Assembly (NCBI GenBank): GCA_964023275.1
Contig: OZ029927.1
Coordinates: forward strand, 15,105,952 to 15,169,951
From: Norana najaformis
Taxonomy: Eukaryota; Annelida; Clitellata; Crassiclitellata; Hormogastridae
DNA: 64,000 nucleotides
Direction: 5' to 3'
Shown: positions 48,901 through 59,660 of the stretch, in pieces
Layout: each line of letters opens with the position of its first letter
How positions within the stretch are numbered: the first letter of the stretch is position 1
Program-made: the position numbers and the translations under genes
Notes under the pieces: model-generated
The model's database searches: none
Seen by the model: only the letters and a program-made list of their open reading frames with translations
What the model was told of the DNA's origin: nothing

Positions 48901-49610
48901 AGTTTACATTTGACATCTGCATTTTATCTTACTGTTATTTTGTGATCTGCAAGAGTGTTGTGGCTTTTAAAGATCATTGTGTCTATAGTTTGTTGCATAT
49001 CTTTATTGAAGAATTAGGCCACTGTCTGTAAGTGTTTGTTTCTCTCATTCGGTCCATTTTAGCAACCGGTAAGACTTGCTTCTCTTCAGTTCATTAAACT
49101 GATGAAATTGCAAAAAGTATATAATTAATATTAATAAGTCTTTGACATTCTCTTATAGCTTCAAATACTGTGACTATAATGTGTGTGTCTGTCTAAGCAT
49201 GTAAGTATGTGCACGAAAGCAGTAGAGCAGAGTTGGACCCTGACGAACTAAGGATCAGTTTGCTCTGAGACAAGATAATTCTTCAATAATTTCTGTTATG
49301 TTGTTATTTTTAATTTTTTGGATGATTTGTGCATTCAGCGTTTTCGTTCGTTTCTATCGTATGTACGCTCGCTGACTGAATGATTGCAGGATCTTGATGT
49401 ATCGTCTGTACTTACAGATTTGTTAAAATGTTTTTTACAGTTCCGTTGGCCCCACCGTTGAATGGACTGGCTGGAAAGAACTTTCTTGATGATTCCGACT
49501 TGCCAAAGAGTCAGCCAGGCAGATCGGGGTTGCTGTCATCCATTATTGGATTTAACAAATCCAAAATGCGCAAGGCTAAAACAGTGGACAAAAGCGCTCC
49601 TGTTCTTTGA
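35919..49610 (+). CDS. PXK: PXK: PX domain, pseudokinase and WH2 protein, 15 exons
   Basis: Endosomal PX-domain protein kinase-like scaffold. Exons: 35919-36011, 37112-37300, 37859-37958, 40127-40204, 40549-40622, 41484-41558, 42597-42701, 43274-43412, 44004-44128, 44542-44665, 44938-45016, 45501-45627, 46457-46540 (or 46537), 47192-47327, 49441-49610; about 565 aa against 578 in human. The N-terminus LDDTVPMKCTIESSYS and the PX domain (KRYSDF, LPPKKVFGKM, about residues 32-125) match the family. The kinase-like domain has FLHEKGFPYVHLHAGNV in place of an HRD loop and DLEN in place of DFG, as in human PXK, so catalysis is doubtful. The C-terminus RSGLLSSIIGFNKSKMRKAK is the WH2-type actin-binding motif. 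All phases join. Divergent to FKBP8. Possible polyadenylation signals AATAAA at 50507, 50772 and 51126. Confidence 0.95.
36395..36515 (+). repeat. LINE 3' end in PXK intron 1
   Basis: It has GACCTGGAACCGAACCCTTT, TTTTGACTCAGCGCC, a small internal deletion, TTCGTTGGGCGCTGTAGAAG and an ATTACGATTATT tail. Confidence 0.85.
36917..36968. repeat. (ATGT)n microsatellite
   Basis: About 12 perfect units in PXK intron 1. Confidence 0.95.
38078..38740. repeat. Large (ATGT)n array with secondary periodicity
   Basis: About 660 bp of ATGT repeat carry regularly spaced variants (ATTCATGT, AGGTATGT, GTGTGTATGT). These give recurring 40-50-bp blocks such as TATTCATGTATGTAGGTATG. It lies in PXK intron 3. Open frames on both strands are artefacts. 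Confidence 0.95.
38815..39145. repeat. Degenerate minisatellite (AGGTGAATTGAATTATTTAG-type)
   Basis: About ten imperfect units of roughly 30 bp lie directly downstream of the ATGT array. A longer duplicated block containing TTAATGTCCTGGTCAG and TGATTTTTTA-like sequence occurs at about 38957 and 39082. Confidence 0.75.
42389..42478. repeat. Inverted repeat/hairpin in PXK intron 6
   Basis: Arms of about 28 bp (ATATGGTGAGAATATGAAAA to CCCA, and its inverse) differ at one or two positions and flank a spacer of about 33 bp. It could be a MITE. An adjacent 24-bp tandem pair (GCATACCCATGGTTGCCTTT) lies at about 42258-42304. Confidence 0.8.
42935..43165 (+). repeat. tRNA-derived SINE family C
   Basis: The intact-looking head CGGTGGTGTAGTGGTATGGT has the B box GGGTTCGAATC. 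The body is TGTGAGGAAGGCAACGGAAA, and the tail is ATCATCGTCATC. The A and B boxes are well spaced, but the rest does not fold as a tRNA, so it is not called a tRNA gene. Confidence 0.88.
45640..45920. repeat. Minisatellite (ACTTGAACACA-type) in PXK intron 12
   Basis: Degenerate TGAACACATGAACACACTTG repeats have a superimposed block containing ACTTGAACTCATATGGA repeated at about 45711 and 45777. The array begins close to the donor at 45628. Confidence 0.8.
45965..46115 (-). repeat. SINE family A, diverged (antisense)
   Basis: CAAGCATCAGTCAATGACTT then GCTCTTGGTCCCTGCT match the family A body in reverse. The ends are degenerate. Confidence 0.6.
46805..47010 (+). repeat. SINE family D (sense) in PXK intron 13
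   Basis: The head GTGCAGTGGTCTAGTGGTTA has the B box GGGGTTCAAATCCTTGCC. The body includes ACACTGACTGTACGCTG and GGGAAGATCAGGGA. It is the only copy in the sense orientation, so it fixes the orientation of the family. Confidence 0.85.
48340..48545 (-). repeat. Antisense retroposon with ATTTATAAAGCGC end
   Basis: It starts with AAGATTTATAAAGCGCTAG, the reverse of the common retroposon 3' end. The body CAGTCCGATGACGAG to GTTGGTAGCGCGTTCC lacks a clear tRNA-like head. Confidence 0.5.
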
Positions 49611-51450
49611 AAAGTTGACGATATTTTATGCTTATCACGACTATTTTGGTTTCAGTTCCATATAATCTGTATAATCTGTATAATCTTGATGCACATGTGA
49701 TATGCTTATTGCAAGGCATGTGAATACTGCACCTTTCAAGGTTACTAGTACTTTTCTTTGGCATCACTGGTTTTGAGCACCATACTGGTGTGGCTCCACT
49801 TGCGGGTTTTTCCTTACACGGTAGCTGCTAGATTTCTCTGAGCAAAAGCATTTTCTGTGATTTGTATTGGTGGACTTGACAAATTTGTATGTAAATGAGC
49901 TTAACATTTTACAGCTGAAGGTAATCGTTTTGAGCTGGTGTTAATGGCACTCGTTTTATGCGCATTGCTATTCTGTGGTTGTGAATTGTGAGTTGTTGAT
50001 GACGACTTATTTTTTACATTTTAAGCAGGAAAGTTGGCAGAAGCAGCATCCAAGTCTTATTCATTGATTGACGCTTTTATTCACTAGAAGACTTGAAATG
50101 TACCAGCAGTTGAATTTTTCTGTTTTCCAAATATATGCAGGACTGCTGTAGTATTGAAGTTGTACTTACTTGCAAATTTTATTTTGGTGTTTTGCATGAT
50201 ATTGAAGTTTGTTTTTAGTTATTTGAGCAGCCATATTTGTTGTCCTTAAAGGCAGTGGATAAATGTACAGGTAGACTTGTACCTACATACAGATAAGTCT
50301 GTGGTGAAATGCAGCTGCATGCCGTGGTGTATTTAACCCCAAAGACCATTGAGGAGCCTTGACTTAACAGTTGAAGGTTACTTTATGAGACGAATAATAG
50401 TTTGGTGTAGAGTCAGGATCATTACCGAGGAGTTTCCTTAAAGTGGGGCTAAATAAATGTCAAATTATGTTACGTGCATATTGTCCTTAGAGTGAGGCTA
50501 TATAAAAATAAAATCGCATTATGTTGCATTTAGCTACTGGTGAAAACTGTTGATGCCACTTTTCTATTTATCTTGACACAGACAGCAGGGTATTCTCTTA
50601 ACATGACATTCATATCTATCGTATACGATATTTGACCAAGCTTGTACAGTTTATAAGTACACATACCAGTTTCAGATCATTTTAGTTTTAAAAGTATGTA
50701 AATTTTCCATGATGAAATGTGGAAGCCAAAAAACGGAAACAGATTCACACATAGTTGGAATCTGTATTACAAATAAAACAGTAAGTAAATAAGTGAAGCC
50801 TTGCTCATGGAAAATATTAATAAAATTTGGTTGAAGTGGGGAGAGGATGGTGAACTTGTTAACTTATTAAACTGTTCTGTTATACAAATGGCATTTCTCT
50901 TTAAGCATTTATGATTTTTGCGTAAGGCTTGTTTCTTTGAATTTACTTGAATTATCATCTCTTGTGTTGTTATATTAGATTGGACCACTTCTTTGCTTCA
51001 TTTTATTGCATTCTGTGTAAATAACAAGCATTACGAAGATTAGTGATTTATTTTGAAGTATTAAACGAATTGTTTGTATGTATGTATGAAGATACTTGAT
51101 ATAGCATTTTTAGGTTCCTTACAGAAATAAACAGTATGATGTATAATTTGCTTTTGGAACTGAAAATATCACCTGTGCTCAAAGGCGAACTGAGTGATCA
51201 ACTTTTAATTTAACTTTTGCTTGAGTTTCATGCCTTTCTTGGTGTGATCAAAGTATGATTAATGTAGGGGAAAGACTTAATTAAACATAAGCTATTAAAC
51301 AGATCTGTTCATCAAATCAGTTCTGTGTTTTAATAATTATTTTAGCTTTTGTGTCTACTTGGCCATTTGCATTACATTACAGTTGAAATGGTAATAAAAT
51401 CAGTTTTTCGGCACCACACTAAAGCAGCATCGGGGAGACCAGCTTGTTAC
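49611..51450. other. PXK 3' UTR and downstream intergenic DNA
   Basis: AT-rich, with three AATAAA hexamers (50507, 50772, 51126). No additional gene is apparent. Confidence 0.6.
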
Positions 51451-51548
51451 CAGGATCGTAATTGTATCGTAATCGTAATCTCCAGATTTCTACAGCGCCC
51501 AACGAAAGCTAAGTCGCGGGAACCAGCTTATTCACAGGCGCTTATTCC
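51450..51548 (-). repeat. LINE 3' end (antisense)
   Basis: ATCGTAATCGTAATCTCCAG is the antisense (GATTAC)n tail. ACAGCGCCCAACGAAAGCTA and GGAACCAGCTTATTCACAGG complete the family 3' end. Confidence 0.88.
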
Positions 51549-51958
51549 CAGGATGAACTTTATAATTGGTTACGGACGTTTTCGTGGTGTTCGATGCCAT
51601 TATAAGCTGGTATTTAGATGGAAGACCTATCTTCGGTAGGGCCTACTAACCCGGGCGCAAAACGCAGGTGTTGGGTTTGGGGTGTCCGGGTTTAGGCAAA
51701 GTCCGACGAATCAATATTTAGTGGTCCCTAGACAACGTGACGACCAGAAAATTAAATGGCAAAGTTTGCGGCAGAATTACATAGGCCTACTTGAAGTAGG
51801 CAAAGTAATTCTAACAGTTAATGTTGGCTATACGATTGTAAGTTTTTAGCCATTTGGAAACAACCCAACTTAAAGCGCGCTTCATCAAAGCGCCTGTGAG
51901 GTTCGTAAAAGGCGCAATACAAATATTATAATACATACAGTTTATGACGCAGTGACTG

Positions 51959-51966
51959 TGACGTCA
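51959..51966. promoter_or_regulatory. TGACGTCA, CRE-type palindrome
   Basis: A perfect cAMP-response-element octamer lies two bases upstream of an ATG at 51968. That ATG opens a 26-codon frame ending at a possible donor (CTATG|GTAGGT). It may mark the promoter of the gene at 54.4 kb, but an 8-mer can occur by chance. Confidence 0.3.
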
Positions 51967-51970
51967 TATG

Positions 51971-54064
51971 GCAAACGCGTCTCGCAGGAAGCTGGTTGAA
52001 CTGTTCCGTTGGATATGGGCGACTTTGGCTCCTGCCTTGGAACTATGGTAGGTAGCCGTAAATTATTATGAAATCTTCAATTTCGATCGTGAAATGCTTT
52101 TAGTTCGAACGTAAACGTGCCTACGAAAGCCGTGATTCTCAGCGCCATCAGATAAATGCTGTTTTGTATAAAGATTTAGGTGTAAAATGTCCGAGCGTTG
52201 ACTGTTCCAGTGAATTCATGTTAAATCCGAGGTAACGTTTCTTCGGTTTGTATAGCGCGATCATATGATATTGACTTCGAAAACGTTTATCAGCTGTGCG
52301 TTATAAGGACTAGGTTAGACTGAAGCTTCGGGATTTAGATATTATGGATTTCAGAAGTTTCAGGACGTGAATATTACGGATTTTCCATCTAAGTATGTAA
52401 ACCACATAGTCATATAGGGTCAATATCCAAGCACCAGAAACTTGCTCTCTAATTAAATGAAAATGCAGTAGCTTCTGCTTTCTTTCCTGCTTAAAATTTA
52501 AAAAAATAAGTCGTCATCAACAACTCACAATTCACAACTAGTTCCTCTAGTAGTTCCGTCATGTTCAAGCAGATAGCAAATAAACTTCCTTAATTTAAAG
52601 GCTATCTTTTTTTACTTCAAAGTTTGGTCCAATATCAAAGTTAAATTCGCAACACTACGCAGCTATTGAAATAGGCCTACGCGGACTACGTGTTTCAGAC
52701 AATGTTCAATTAAATTTATGTCATCCGTGTGGTCCGGACCCTGAACTTCAACCAATCAAAATTTCTGGACTTCCATCCAAAAATTTTGACTAGCCCTGCT
52801 TTAACTAGCCCTCTCTCAAATCGTTGCCGTTTCCGCTACTTTGCCATCCTTCTTGATTCTGGGCTTGTTTCCAGGTCGTATGTAACCCCAATATGATGAT
52901 GCATGTAGGGTCTAATTTATTATTGTCCTTGTGTCAAACCCCTTCAGAAATTGAGACAGACCAGACATAACCAGATTTTGAGGTTGATCGTGAGATTTTG
53001 GTTACACTGAATGCGAGAAACGAATCGAATACAAAACGCACAATATTAAAACTGAATCATCTAATGTGATTCCGCTTAGTATACGTTTTCTACTTGAATT
53101 TGCACATAAGCTTATTTACACCAGTTAGATAACCGTGCAAAACAGCGCTTTTGAGAGGTACTGAACAGGCGGCGCTGCATAAATGCTTTGATACATCCCA
53201 ACCAGCTCACATGTTGGGACAAAGTCGGACAACATACATATACATACATAATACCTACATACCTATACATACATACATACATACATACACATATTCATTC
53301 ATGAGCACCTATACAGAATCGGTGGCATGGTTAGGAATTCAGACGTGGTGTTTGGTGGACCGTGGAGGTGGTCAAAGTCTCCTTTAAGCGACGCCATTTG
53401 GTCGTGCTTTAAAAATTAAACCGCATTTGACAAGCCTGCCTGCAAGCAGAAGATCAATAAGTTTGATTTTGCATACATGAACATTTCGAGACGTGGATGT
53501 GGTTTGTCGTCGGTAGGCCTAATAGTGTGCGATACCTAAGGGGCAAGAACGAAATGTATGCGAAAAAATGTGCATTTGAGGGAGATAGTCTAAACCGGTG
53601 ATGGGGAGTTTCCCTCCCATTCTGTACAAACTGCCCACCCCTTCTTGACGGGGCAAATACAAATGAAAATGTACACGTTTTTCTATAGCTACCTTATGGT
53701 CTCGACCCTGCTCAGTTTTCAGTGAAGTAATCGGATGAGATCCGTCACTACCGCTGCCCGTTTGAATGGGCGCCACGTCATTTAAGGTCCCCGTGCTAGC
53801 CCGGGATTCACATATCTGAAATAAGCCACGACTGGGACGCGAACCGGCATCCGGCTCACCATGCATGATCTGAAATTTCAGTGATCGATCGTCTAACGAC
53901 ACACTGTCGTTGGTCTTTTGCAGGAGCGAAGACACTGATGGGGAGTCTTGAACCTATGGGACTATGGCACAGGTATCTACTGGTAAGACCCAGCTAACTT
54001 GTTTAGCTGGAGGCAGATGGTATACTTAACTTTTCTCCCTATGAACTTCTGCAGCATCTCTGCT
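51971..54064. other. Mostly non-coding interval upstream of the Ser/Pro-rich gene
   Basis: It must contain the missing first exon of the downstream gene if that gene starts nearby. Candidates are ATGs at 51968 and 52017 that end at a donor near 52047. Neither gives the phase needed for an acceptor at 54425. It also holds an (ATAC)n tract at 53235-53290. Confidence 0.4.
53660..53862 (-). repeat. SINE family B (antisense), near full length
   Basis: TTTTTCTATAGCTACCTTAT is the antisense 3' end. CACTACCGCTGCCCG and AAGGTCCCCGTGCTAGCCCG form the body. GGGACGCGAACCGGCATCC is the antisense B box. Confidence 0.88.
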
Positions 54065-54195
54065 TTAATGCTTGCCTGGAACCGAACCCTTTTTGGCTAT
54101 CGATTTTTTTGACTGAGCGCCTGTGAATAAGCTGGTCCCCGTGACGTGGCTTTCGTTGGGCGCTGTAGAAGTCTCGTAATCACGATTACGATGCC
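54065..54195 (+). repeat. LINE 3' end
   Basis: It has TGGAACCGAACCCTTTTTGG, GACTGAGCGCCTGTGAATAA, GTTGGGCGCTGTAGAAG and the tail ATCACGATTACGATG. It ends about 230 bp before the large exon. Confidence 0.88.
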
Positions 54196-54424
54196 GTTAC
54201 TTTTACATGACGTCGTTTCAAAGTAAAGAAACAGAATATGTGTAGTATGCATCAGTAACAATGTGGCCTGGATCTTGTGCTTTTAACAGATTATTTTGGC
54301 TGCTTCGTCCTGAGCCAGTGTTAAGATGAAATAGCTGCAGCTGTGCTGCTGCTGCTGCTGTTGTGTATAGGGAGCATAATAAACCTATTTAATATAGCCT
54401 AAAGTGTTTAATCGTTCGTGACAG

Positions 54425-57400
54425 GCTTTGATGCCACTTCATCGAAAAGGGTCGGCGTAGCTTCACCATCACGCGCTTCAAAAATATCAAGAACCCCGCT
54501 CCAGTTGTCCGTTGAGATACCATCCGAAAAACCAAACAGGGCTCCGCTAAAGATAGATTACACGCAGGCAGCCGGTGATCTGCCCTTTCCCTATTCGACC
54601 CCTGCATCGCCGATTAAAACATCCACAGCTGCAAAAGAAAACAAAGGCATTCCACCTTCACTTCTACCACTCGTATCACCGCAACCATACAAGTATACCG
54701 ACACCAGCCCAAAAGTTGCAAGCGTCAAAGCCCCCGGTTCTACAGTTCAACCCAAAGAAAGAGCCGCCCCTATAACAACTGCTCCTCCCCTACCGATCCC
54801 TAAAACGTCGAATAAAAACCCCCTAGTTCCTAACAAAAGCAAGAGCACTCCGCCATCACTTCTACCACTCGTATCACAGCAACCGGACAAATACACAGAC
54901 ACCAGCCCTAAATTTGCAAGCGTCAAAGCCCCCGGCTCTACAGTTCAACCCAAAGAAACAGCCGCCTCCGTCCCGAACGCTCCTCACTTACCCATCCCTG
55001 CAGCATCGAATAAAGCACCCATAGTTTCGAAAGATAGCAAGGGCATTCCGCCATCACTTCTACCACTCGTATCACCGCAACCGTACAAATATACCGACAC
55101 CAGCCCTAAGTTTGCAAGCGTCAAAGCCCCCGGCTCTACCGTTCAACGCAAAGAAACAGCTACCTCGGCGGACGCACAACAAACAACACTTGGCTCAAAG
55201 CCTGTCTTTCCATCAGGTCCCGACAGTAGCAAGGTACCTGAAGGCCAGCCGCGTTTTCCAAAGCCAGTCGACAAAGCCCCACCAACACCGGCGCCGAGGC
55301 TAACAACCGCCACCCCGACCGCTGCTTCCGATCTACACGACCGAGCAACACTAGCAGCACCGAATAAACAGTCGGCAGTCTCTACCGTATCGGACGTATC
55401 GACCTTTGCTCACAGTACGGTATCCAGCGTCCCAACTCCGGCGACCGATCCAAAGTCCAAGAAAGGCCGTTCTTTCGCCGACCAACCAAAGTCAAAACAA
55501 TCGGCTGCGTCGGGCCTCTCAGACAGACGTTTGCCAGGGACGAGAAAATCAGAACCGGCTTCCAGTCTGGGATTTTCAGAATCTGTGAAAAATTCGGAGC
55601 CCTCAACGCCGTTTACCCCTGATCCCATTGGTGACAGAAATCTACCTACTGCATCTTCTCCTTCGTCAAGGCTTACTGTCGGCTTTGCAAAGCCGTCTGT
55701 TACCGGGGTCATAGAATTGCAGGCAATCTTAAGTAAATCGGAGGCTGGATCTAAGATATCCGTGTCAAATCCATTCCCTGCCAATTCAGTTGCGGAGTCC
55801 AACAAATCTGGGGTTACACCATTGTTTGTCAGATCAGATACGCAGCCCAGAAAATCCGATACTAGTCTGCCTCCTGCTAAGTCGTATAGCAGATCCAGAA
55901 AATCTGGGACTAGTCCTTTTTCTGCCAACTCGGATACTGAGTCCGGAAAACCCGGGGTTAAACCGTTTCCTACCAAGACGGATACTAAGTCCAGAAAATC
56001 TGGGGTTGCTCCGTTTCCTGCCAAGACGGATACTGAGCTCAGAAAAACCGGGACTAATTTGGCTACCGAACAAAGAACACCCGGGATTAGTCCCTTTCCT
56101 GCCAAGTCGGGTACAGAGACCAGAAAATTCGGGACTACTCCGGTTCCTGCTCAGACGATTACTGAGTTTAAGAAATCCGGGATTAGTCCCTTTCCTGCCA
56201 AGTCGGGTACAGAGTCCAAAAAACCTGGGACTACTCCGGTTCCTGCTCAGACGATTACTGAGTTTAAGAAATCCGGGATTAGTCCCTTTCCTGCCAAGTC
56301 GGGTACAGAGTCCAAAAAACCTGGGACTACTCCGGTTCCTGCTCAGGCGATTACTGAGTTTAAGAAATCCGGGATTAGTCCCGTTCCTGTGAAGTCAGCT
56401 GCAGAGCCTAGAAAATCCTGGACTAGTCTACGTCGTGCCAGGTCGGGTAAGGGATCAAAAACTAGTCTACGTTCTGCCAGGTCGGGTTCAGCTTCAAGGA
56501 ATTCCAGGACTAGTCCACGTCGTACCAAGTCCAGAAAATCCAACACTAGTCCATACCCTTCGCAGTCGGACGCTGACGTCAGTGCATCCAGGTCTGGCAG
56601 TTTCTATAAAGTAATAACTGGTGCCAAGAAGTCAAGATCGAGGACCTCTCAGCGTAAAAGTGGTCTCCGTCGAAAGAGATCTGATTTGAGCTCTGGGAGG
56701 TCAGATCTAGGATCCAGGAGGTCGGCTGTTAGCCAGGCTTCCGCCGTGTCTCTATTCGGATCCAAGAAGCCGGTCGATCCAAGAACGAAGATAATATCGT
56801 CTTCCAGTCGACCGCGCTTAGTAGAATCTGGTTATAAAAGGGCCATACCGCTCCAAGCACTGTCACGCAAGCAATCGTTAACCAATCGGCCATTCAGAAA
56901 ATCCTCCACTACTTCAGTCAGAGGCAGAAAATCTTCACAGGTTAAGCTCAGGTAAGCTCAGGTATACGCATTTTTTTCTATTTTAGAAAGTAGAAATTAT
57001 CATAGTAACGCACTTTACACACATCGGCACACTCTGAAGCATGTGTGTGGTCCTGGGCTCGTCTGATCATTTGACTGAGATGCAAGCACAACCAGCGCTT
57101 CACCCAAGGATGCAAGTTCTGCGCAGGTCTTTCACTCAAAACTGAAACGCTCCTCCTTCACAACTCCTATCCTGATTTTTCCTCTTCCCCTTATCTGTTT
57201 TTTTTCGTTCCAATTCCAAACACATTCACCGTAGCCGTCTGACTGTCGCCTGCCTGACTCTTGGCTCTTAACCTGCAACCGAACCCTTCTGGCCTAACGA
57301 TTTTGTCTTGACTGAGCGCCTGTGAATAAGCTGGTTCCTGCGACTTAGCTTTCGTTGGGCGCTGTAGAAATCTCGAGATTACGATTACGATGGTCATCCA

Positions 57401-58952
57401 ACGACATGACATTTTTACCTCTCAACGTGCGTTGTTACACGTTCACTGACCCTGAAAATGTGTAGGGCTGAGTAGTCACAAGACTGGTTGCGTGATATTT
57501 CATGGACAGTCAGAATACTAGTTCTAACCGGGTCCAACACTGCTGGATACAGTTGCAGCTGCCATCTGTGTCAACAGCGCCAAGCGGCCACCCAAGATCT
57601 TACGCTAAGACCTTGGAATATACGCCTAGTTCCAGTATGCCTGTTTTATTTCTTGACAGTCGCTGCCAGCTATTGTTGGCACATAGTTGGCTGTCTTTTA
57701 TTAGCGTCTAATTGTCTCGATGAATTGGGCCTCTTGGATAGGGGCGGGCCTAATAGGCTTGCCGCCCTTCTGAGACCCTGCCACATCTTGTTTACGGTGA
57801 AAATGTTGGGGTGGCTTCAAGGGCGTCAGCACAGGGGTTATGGTCCCCACTCAAAAATCTGCGGCAGAGGTGCTTATGACACCAACTTTGACCCTAAATT
57901 GTAAACTTTGGCAGGCCTGTGAGGTCGTCAGAAAAATGGTTGGCTGAAAAGATAATCAAAATTTGTTGGAAGCTATAAATGAGCATAAAATGTGAGCAAC
58001 GACTGATAAAAGGTCCTCCGTGAATAGAAAAGGTCATTCAAGGTCTGGACGACGACATAAAAGATCATCAAAAACGTCGATGATATTATGTAGACCTACG
58101 CACCGCCCTGCCTTATTTGGCTGGTTCCCCTTCTACAACCACCCTCTCCATGGCTTAAACCATGGCAAATCTATAGCGCCTATTTCATTATGATGCAGAG
58201 GCTGTAGGCTAAAGTTACCTCATATAAATTTACGCCTTCTGTCAGTTCTGCAGTGCAAGGAAGAGATCATCATTGTTCCGGTTGTCAAAAGGACAGCTTT
58301 CAACCAGTAGCAGGTGGGCAACGACATCTAGTCACAGTTATGTGAGGTGAACAAACTGAAATATATATATACAGACAGACCAAGGCCATGGATCTGACAC
58401 ACTGCTGACATTTGGCATTGCGTAATAGATCCTTACCTGAAAGGGCTTTTCTTGTCAGTCTCTGTAAATAAATCGCCTTGGACCAATCGGCAAGCGCCTG
58501 CCTTCACGTTCCCTGTGCTGACGATTTTAGCAGCTCGGCAAATCTCTACATGTGCCTTTCTTTTAGGTCTTTATTGGCAAGAAAGAAATCGTCATTGATC
58601 CGGTTGTTAAAAGGACCGATTTCATCCGGTAGCAGGTAAGAAACTATAATCTAGTCGTAGTTAGGAGAGGTAAACAAACTGAGATATATCCAGACAGACC
58701 AAGACCAATCATACGACACATCGCTGACATTTGGTGTTGCGTAATAGATCCTTACCTGAAAGGGTTTTTCTTATCAATCTGGGTAAATAAATCGTCTTGG
58801 ACCAATCTGCAAGCGCCTGCCTTCATACTTGCTGTGCTGACGATGTGTAGCGACTGGACAAATCTTTATATGAACCTTTCTTTTAGGTCTGCGCTGACAA
58901 GGAAGAGATCATCATTGATCCGGTTAGCAAAGTCAACGCCGTCCAGTAGGGG
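54425..58952 (+). CDS. Unrecognised Ser/Pro/Lys-rich repeat protein, partial gene model
   Basis: The large exon 54425-56951 (841 codons) starts after the acceptor GTGACAG, because an in-frame stop lies at 54409 and the frame contains no ATG at all. It ends phase 2 at CTCAG|GTAAGC. Three small exons continue in frame, all phase 2 at both ends: 58254-58313, 58567-58635, 58887-58952. The protein has three 66-residue repeats (PPSLLPLVS, KYTDTSPKFASVKAPGSTVQ) and then about 16 units of 16 residues (PFPAKSGTESKKPGTT). It ends in a basic Ser/Arg-rich tail (SRRSAVSQASAVSLFGSKKP). It contains no Met, no Cys and almost no aromatic residues, and should be disordered and highly basic. I recognise no family. 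The first exon is missing and the last is uncertain: a frame to 59347 runs through a CTGC/CTGT repeat. Confidence 0.72.
54640..55165 (+). repeat. Three 198-bp coding repeats in the Ser/Pro-rich exon
   Basis: Direct copies begin at about 54641, 54842 and 55037, with the shared core CACTTCTACCACTCGTATCA. They encode the 66-residue repeat and keep the frame. High nucleotide identity implies recent homogenisation. Confidence 0.9.
55780..56570 (+). repeat. 48-bp coding minisatellite with 96-bp higher-order unit
   Basis: About 16 copies of a 48-bp unit encode P(F/V)PAKSGTESKKPGT-type 16-mers. In the centre (56095-56395) two unit types alternate as a 96-bp unit, almost identical across three copies. 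Confidence 0.9.
57085..57395 (+). repeat. LINE 3' end, longer copy
   Basis: It includes the end of the decayed LINE frame (GTCTTTCACTCAAAACTGAA) and the 3' UTR. The terminal block GACTGAGCGCCTGTGAATAA, TTCGTTGGGCGCTGTAGAAA and the tail GAGATTACGATTACGATGG follow. It is collinear with 35380-35690, which shows that the short copies elsewhere are truncated LINE ends. It lies in an intron of the Ser/Pro-rich gene. Confidence 0.88.
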
Positions 58953-59160
58953 GTAAGAAACGATTATTTAGTCAGAGTTAGGTGAGATAAACAAGCAGAC
59001 AGACCAAGACCAAGGATCTTACACATTGCTGACATTTGGTATTGCGTAATAGATCCTTACCTGAAAGGGTTTTTCTTATCAGTCTCTGTAAATAAATCGT
59101 CTTGGACCACTCGGCAAGCGTCTGCCTTCACACTTGCTGTGCTGACGATGTTTCTTTTAG
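58254..59160 (+). repeat. Tandem duplication of an exon plus intron, about 300-bp units
   Basis: Units start at 58254, 58567 and 58887, with a fourth acceptor-like end at 59160. Each has a small exon encoding a RKRSSLIRL-type peptide, a donor, and a conserved intron (GCGTAATAGATCCTTACCTG, AAATAAATCGTCTTGGACCA) ending TTCTTTTAG. The fourth exon position is replaced by a (CTGC)n/(CTGT)n repeat. Confidence 0.9.
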
Positions 59161-59225
59161 GTATGTATGTCTGCCTGCCTGCCTGCCTGCCTGCCTGTCT
59201 GTATGTCTGTCTGTCTGTCTGTCTG
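59161..59225. repeat. (CTGC/CTGT)n tract at a vestigial exon position
   Basis: Simple repeat following an intact-looking acceptor TTTCTTTTAG. The frame stays open to 59347 (VCLPACLPACLSVCLS). It may be the terminal exon or a lost exon copy. Confidence 0.7.
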
Positions 59226-59660
59226 TCGTTGCAATAGTCCAATTTCAGCTCATCTCACCGCCTGCATACACGAGACATGCTGTATCCATTATATTAATTA
59301 ATTACCCATTTAATTACATTATCTTAATTAGTTACCCTATTAATTAATAAATTATGATTGGCGTTGTCGATACGCCGCTGGCATTCGCAGTTTTCCTAAG
59401 TTGAGAAATGCTGAGCCCGCTTAAGTGATGGTGTGACCATCCATGTACGTGTAATACCATATCCATACCACCTGGTGCAAACTCAACCCTTCATCCTCTC
59501 GTGAACGGTAAATGAGTGTAGGCCTACAAACGCAAGTTTGCAGGTTAAACAGGCGCCCCATCGTCGGTCTAATGCTGTTGTCGTATTTGCGCTTCAGTCG
59601 AAAGATCCTTCGAACTCGGGACCACGTACCCATCTGAAGAGTCTCTGTAGAGGCATGTTA

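Noticed and set aside
54418-54420. Translation start at GTG 54418
   Set aside because: The frame simply opens after a stop at 54409. A splice acceptor follows at 54424, so this is an internal exon rather than a start.
55410-56105. 231-codon antisense frame and other frames opposite the Ser/Pro-rich exon
   Set aside because: They mirror the periodic coding repeat on the other strand; the plus frame has the splice sites and downstream exons.
57488-57904. 138-codon frame ending GRGAYDTNFDPKL
   Set aside because: No family recognised, and it lies in the intron of the Ser/Pro-rich gene; probably chance or an old repeat.
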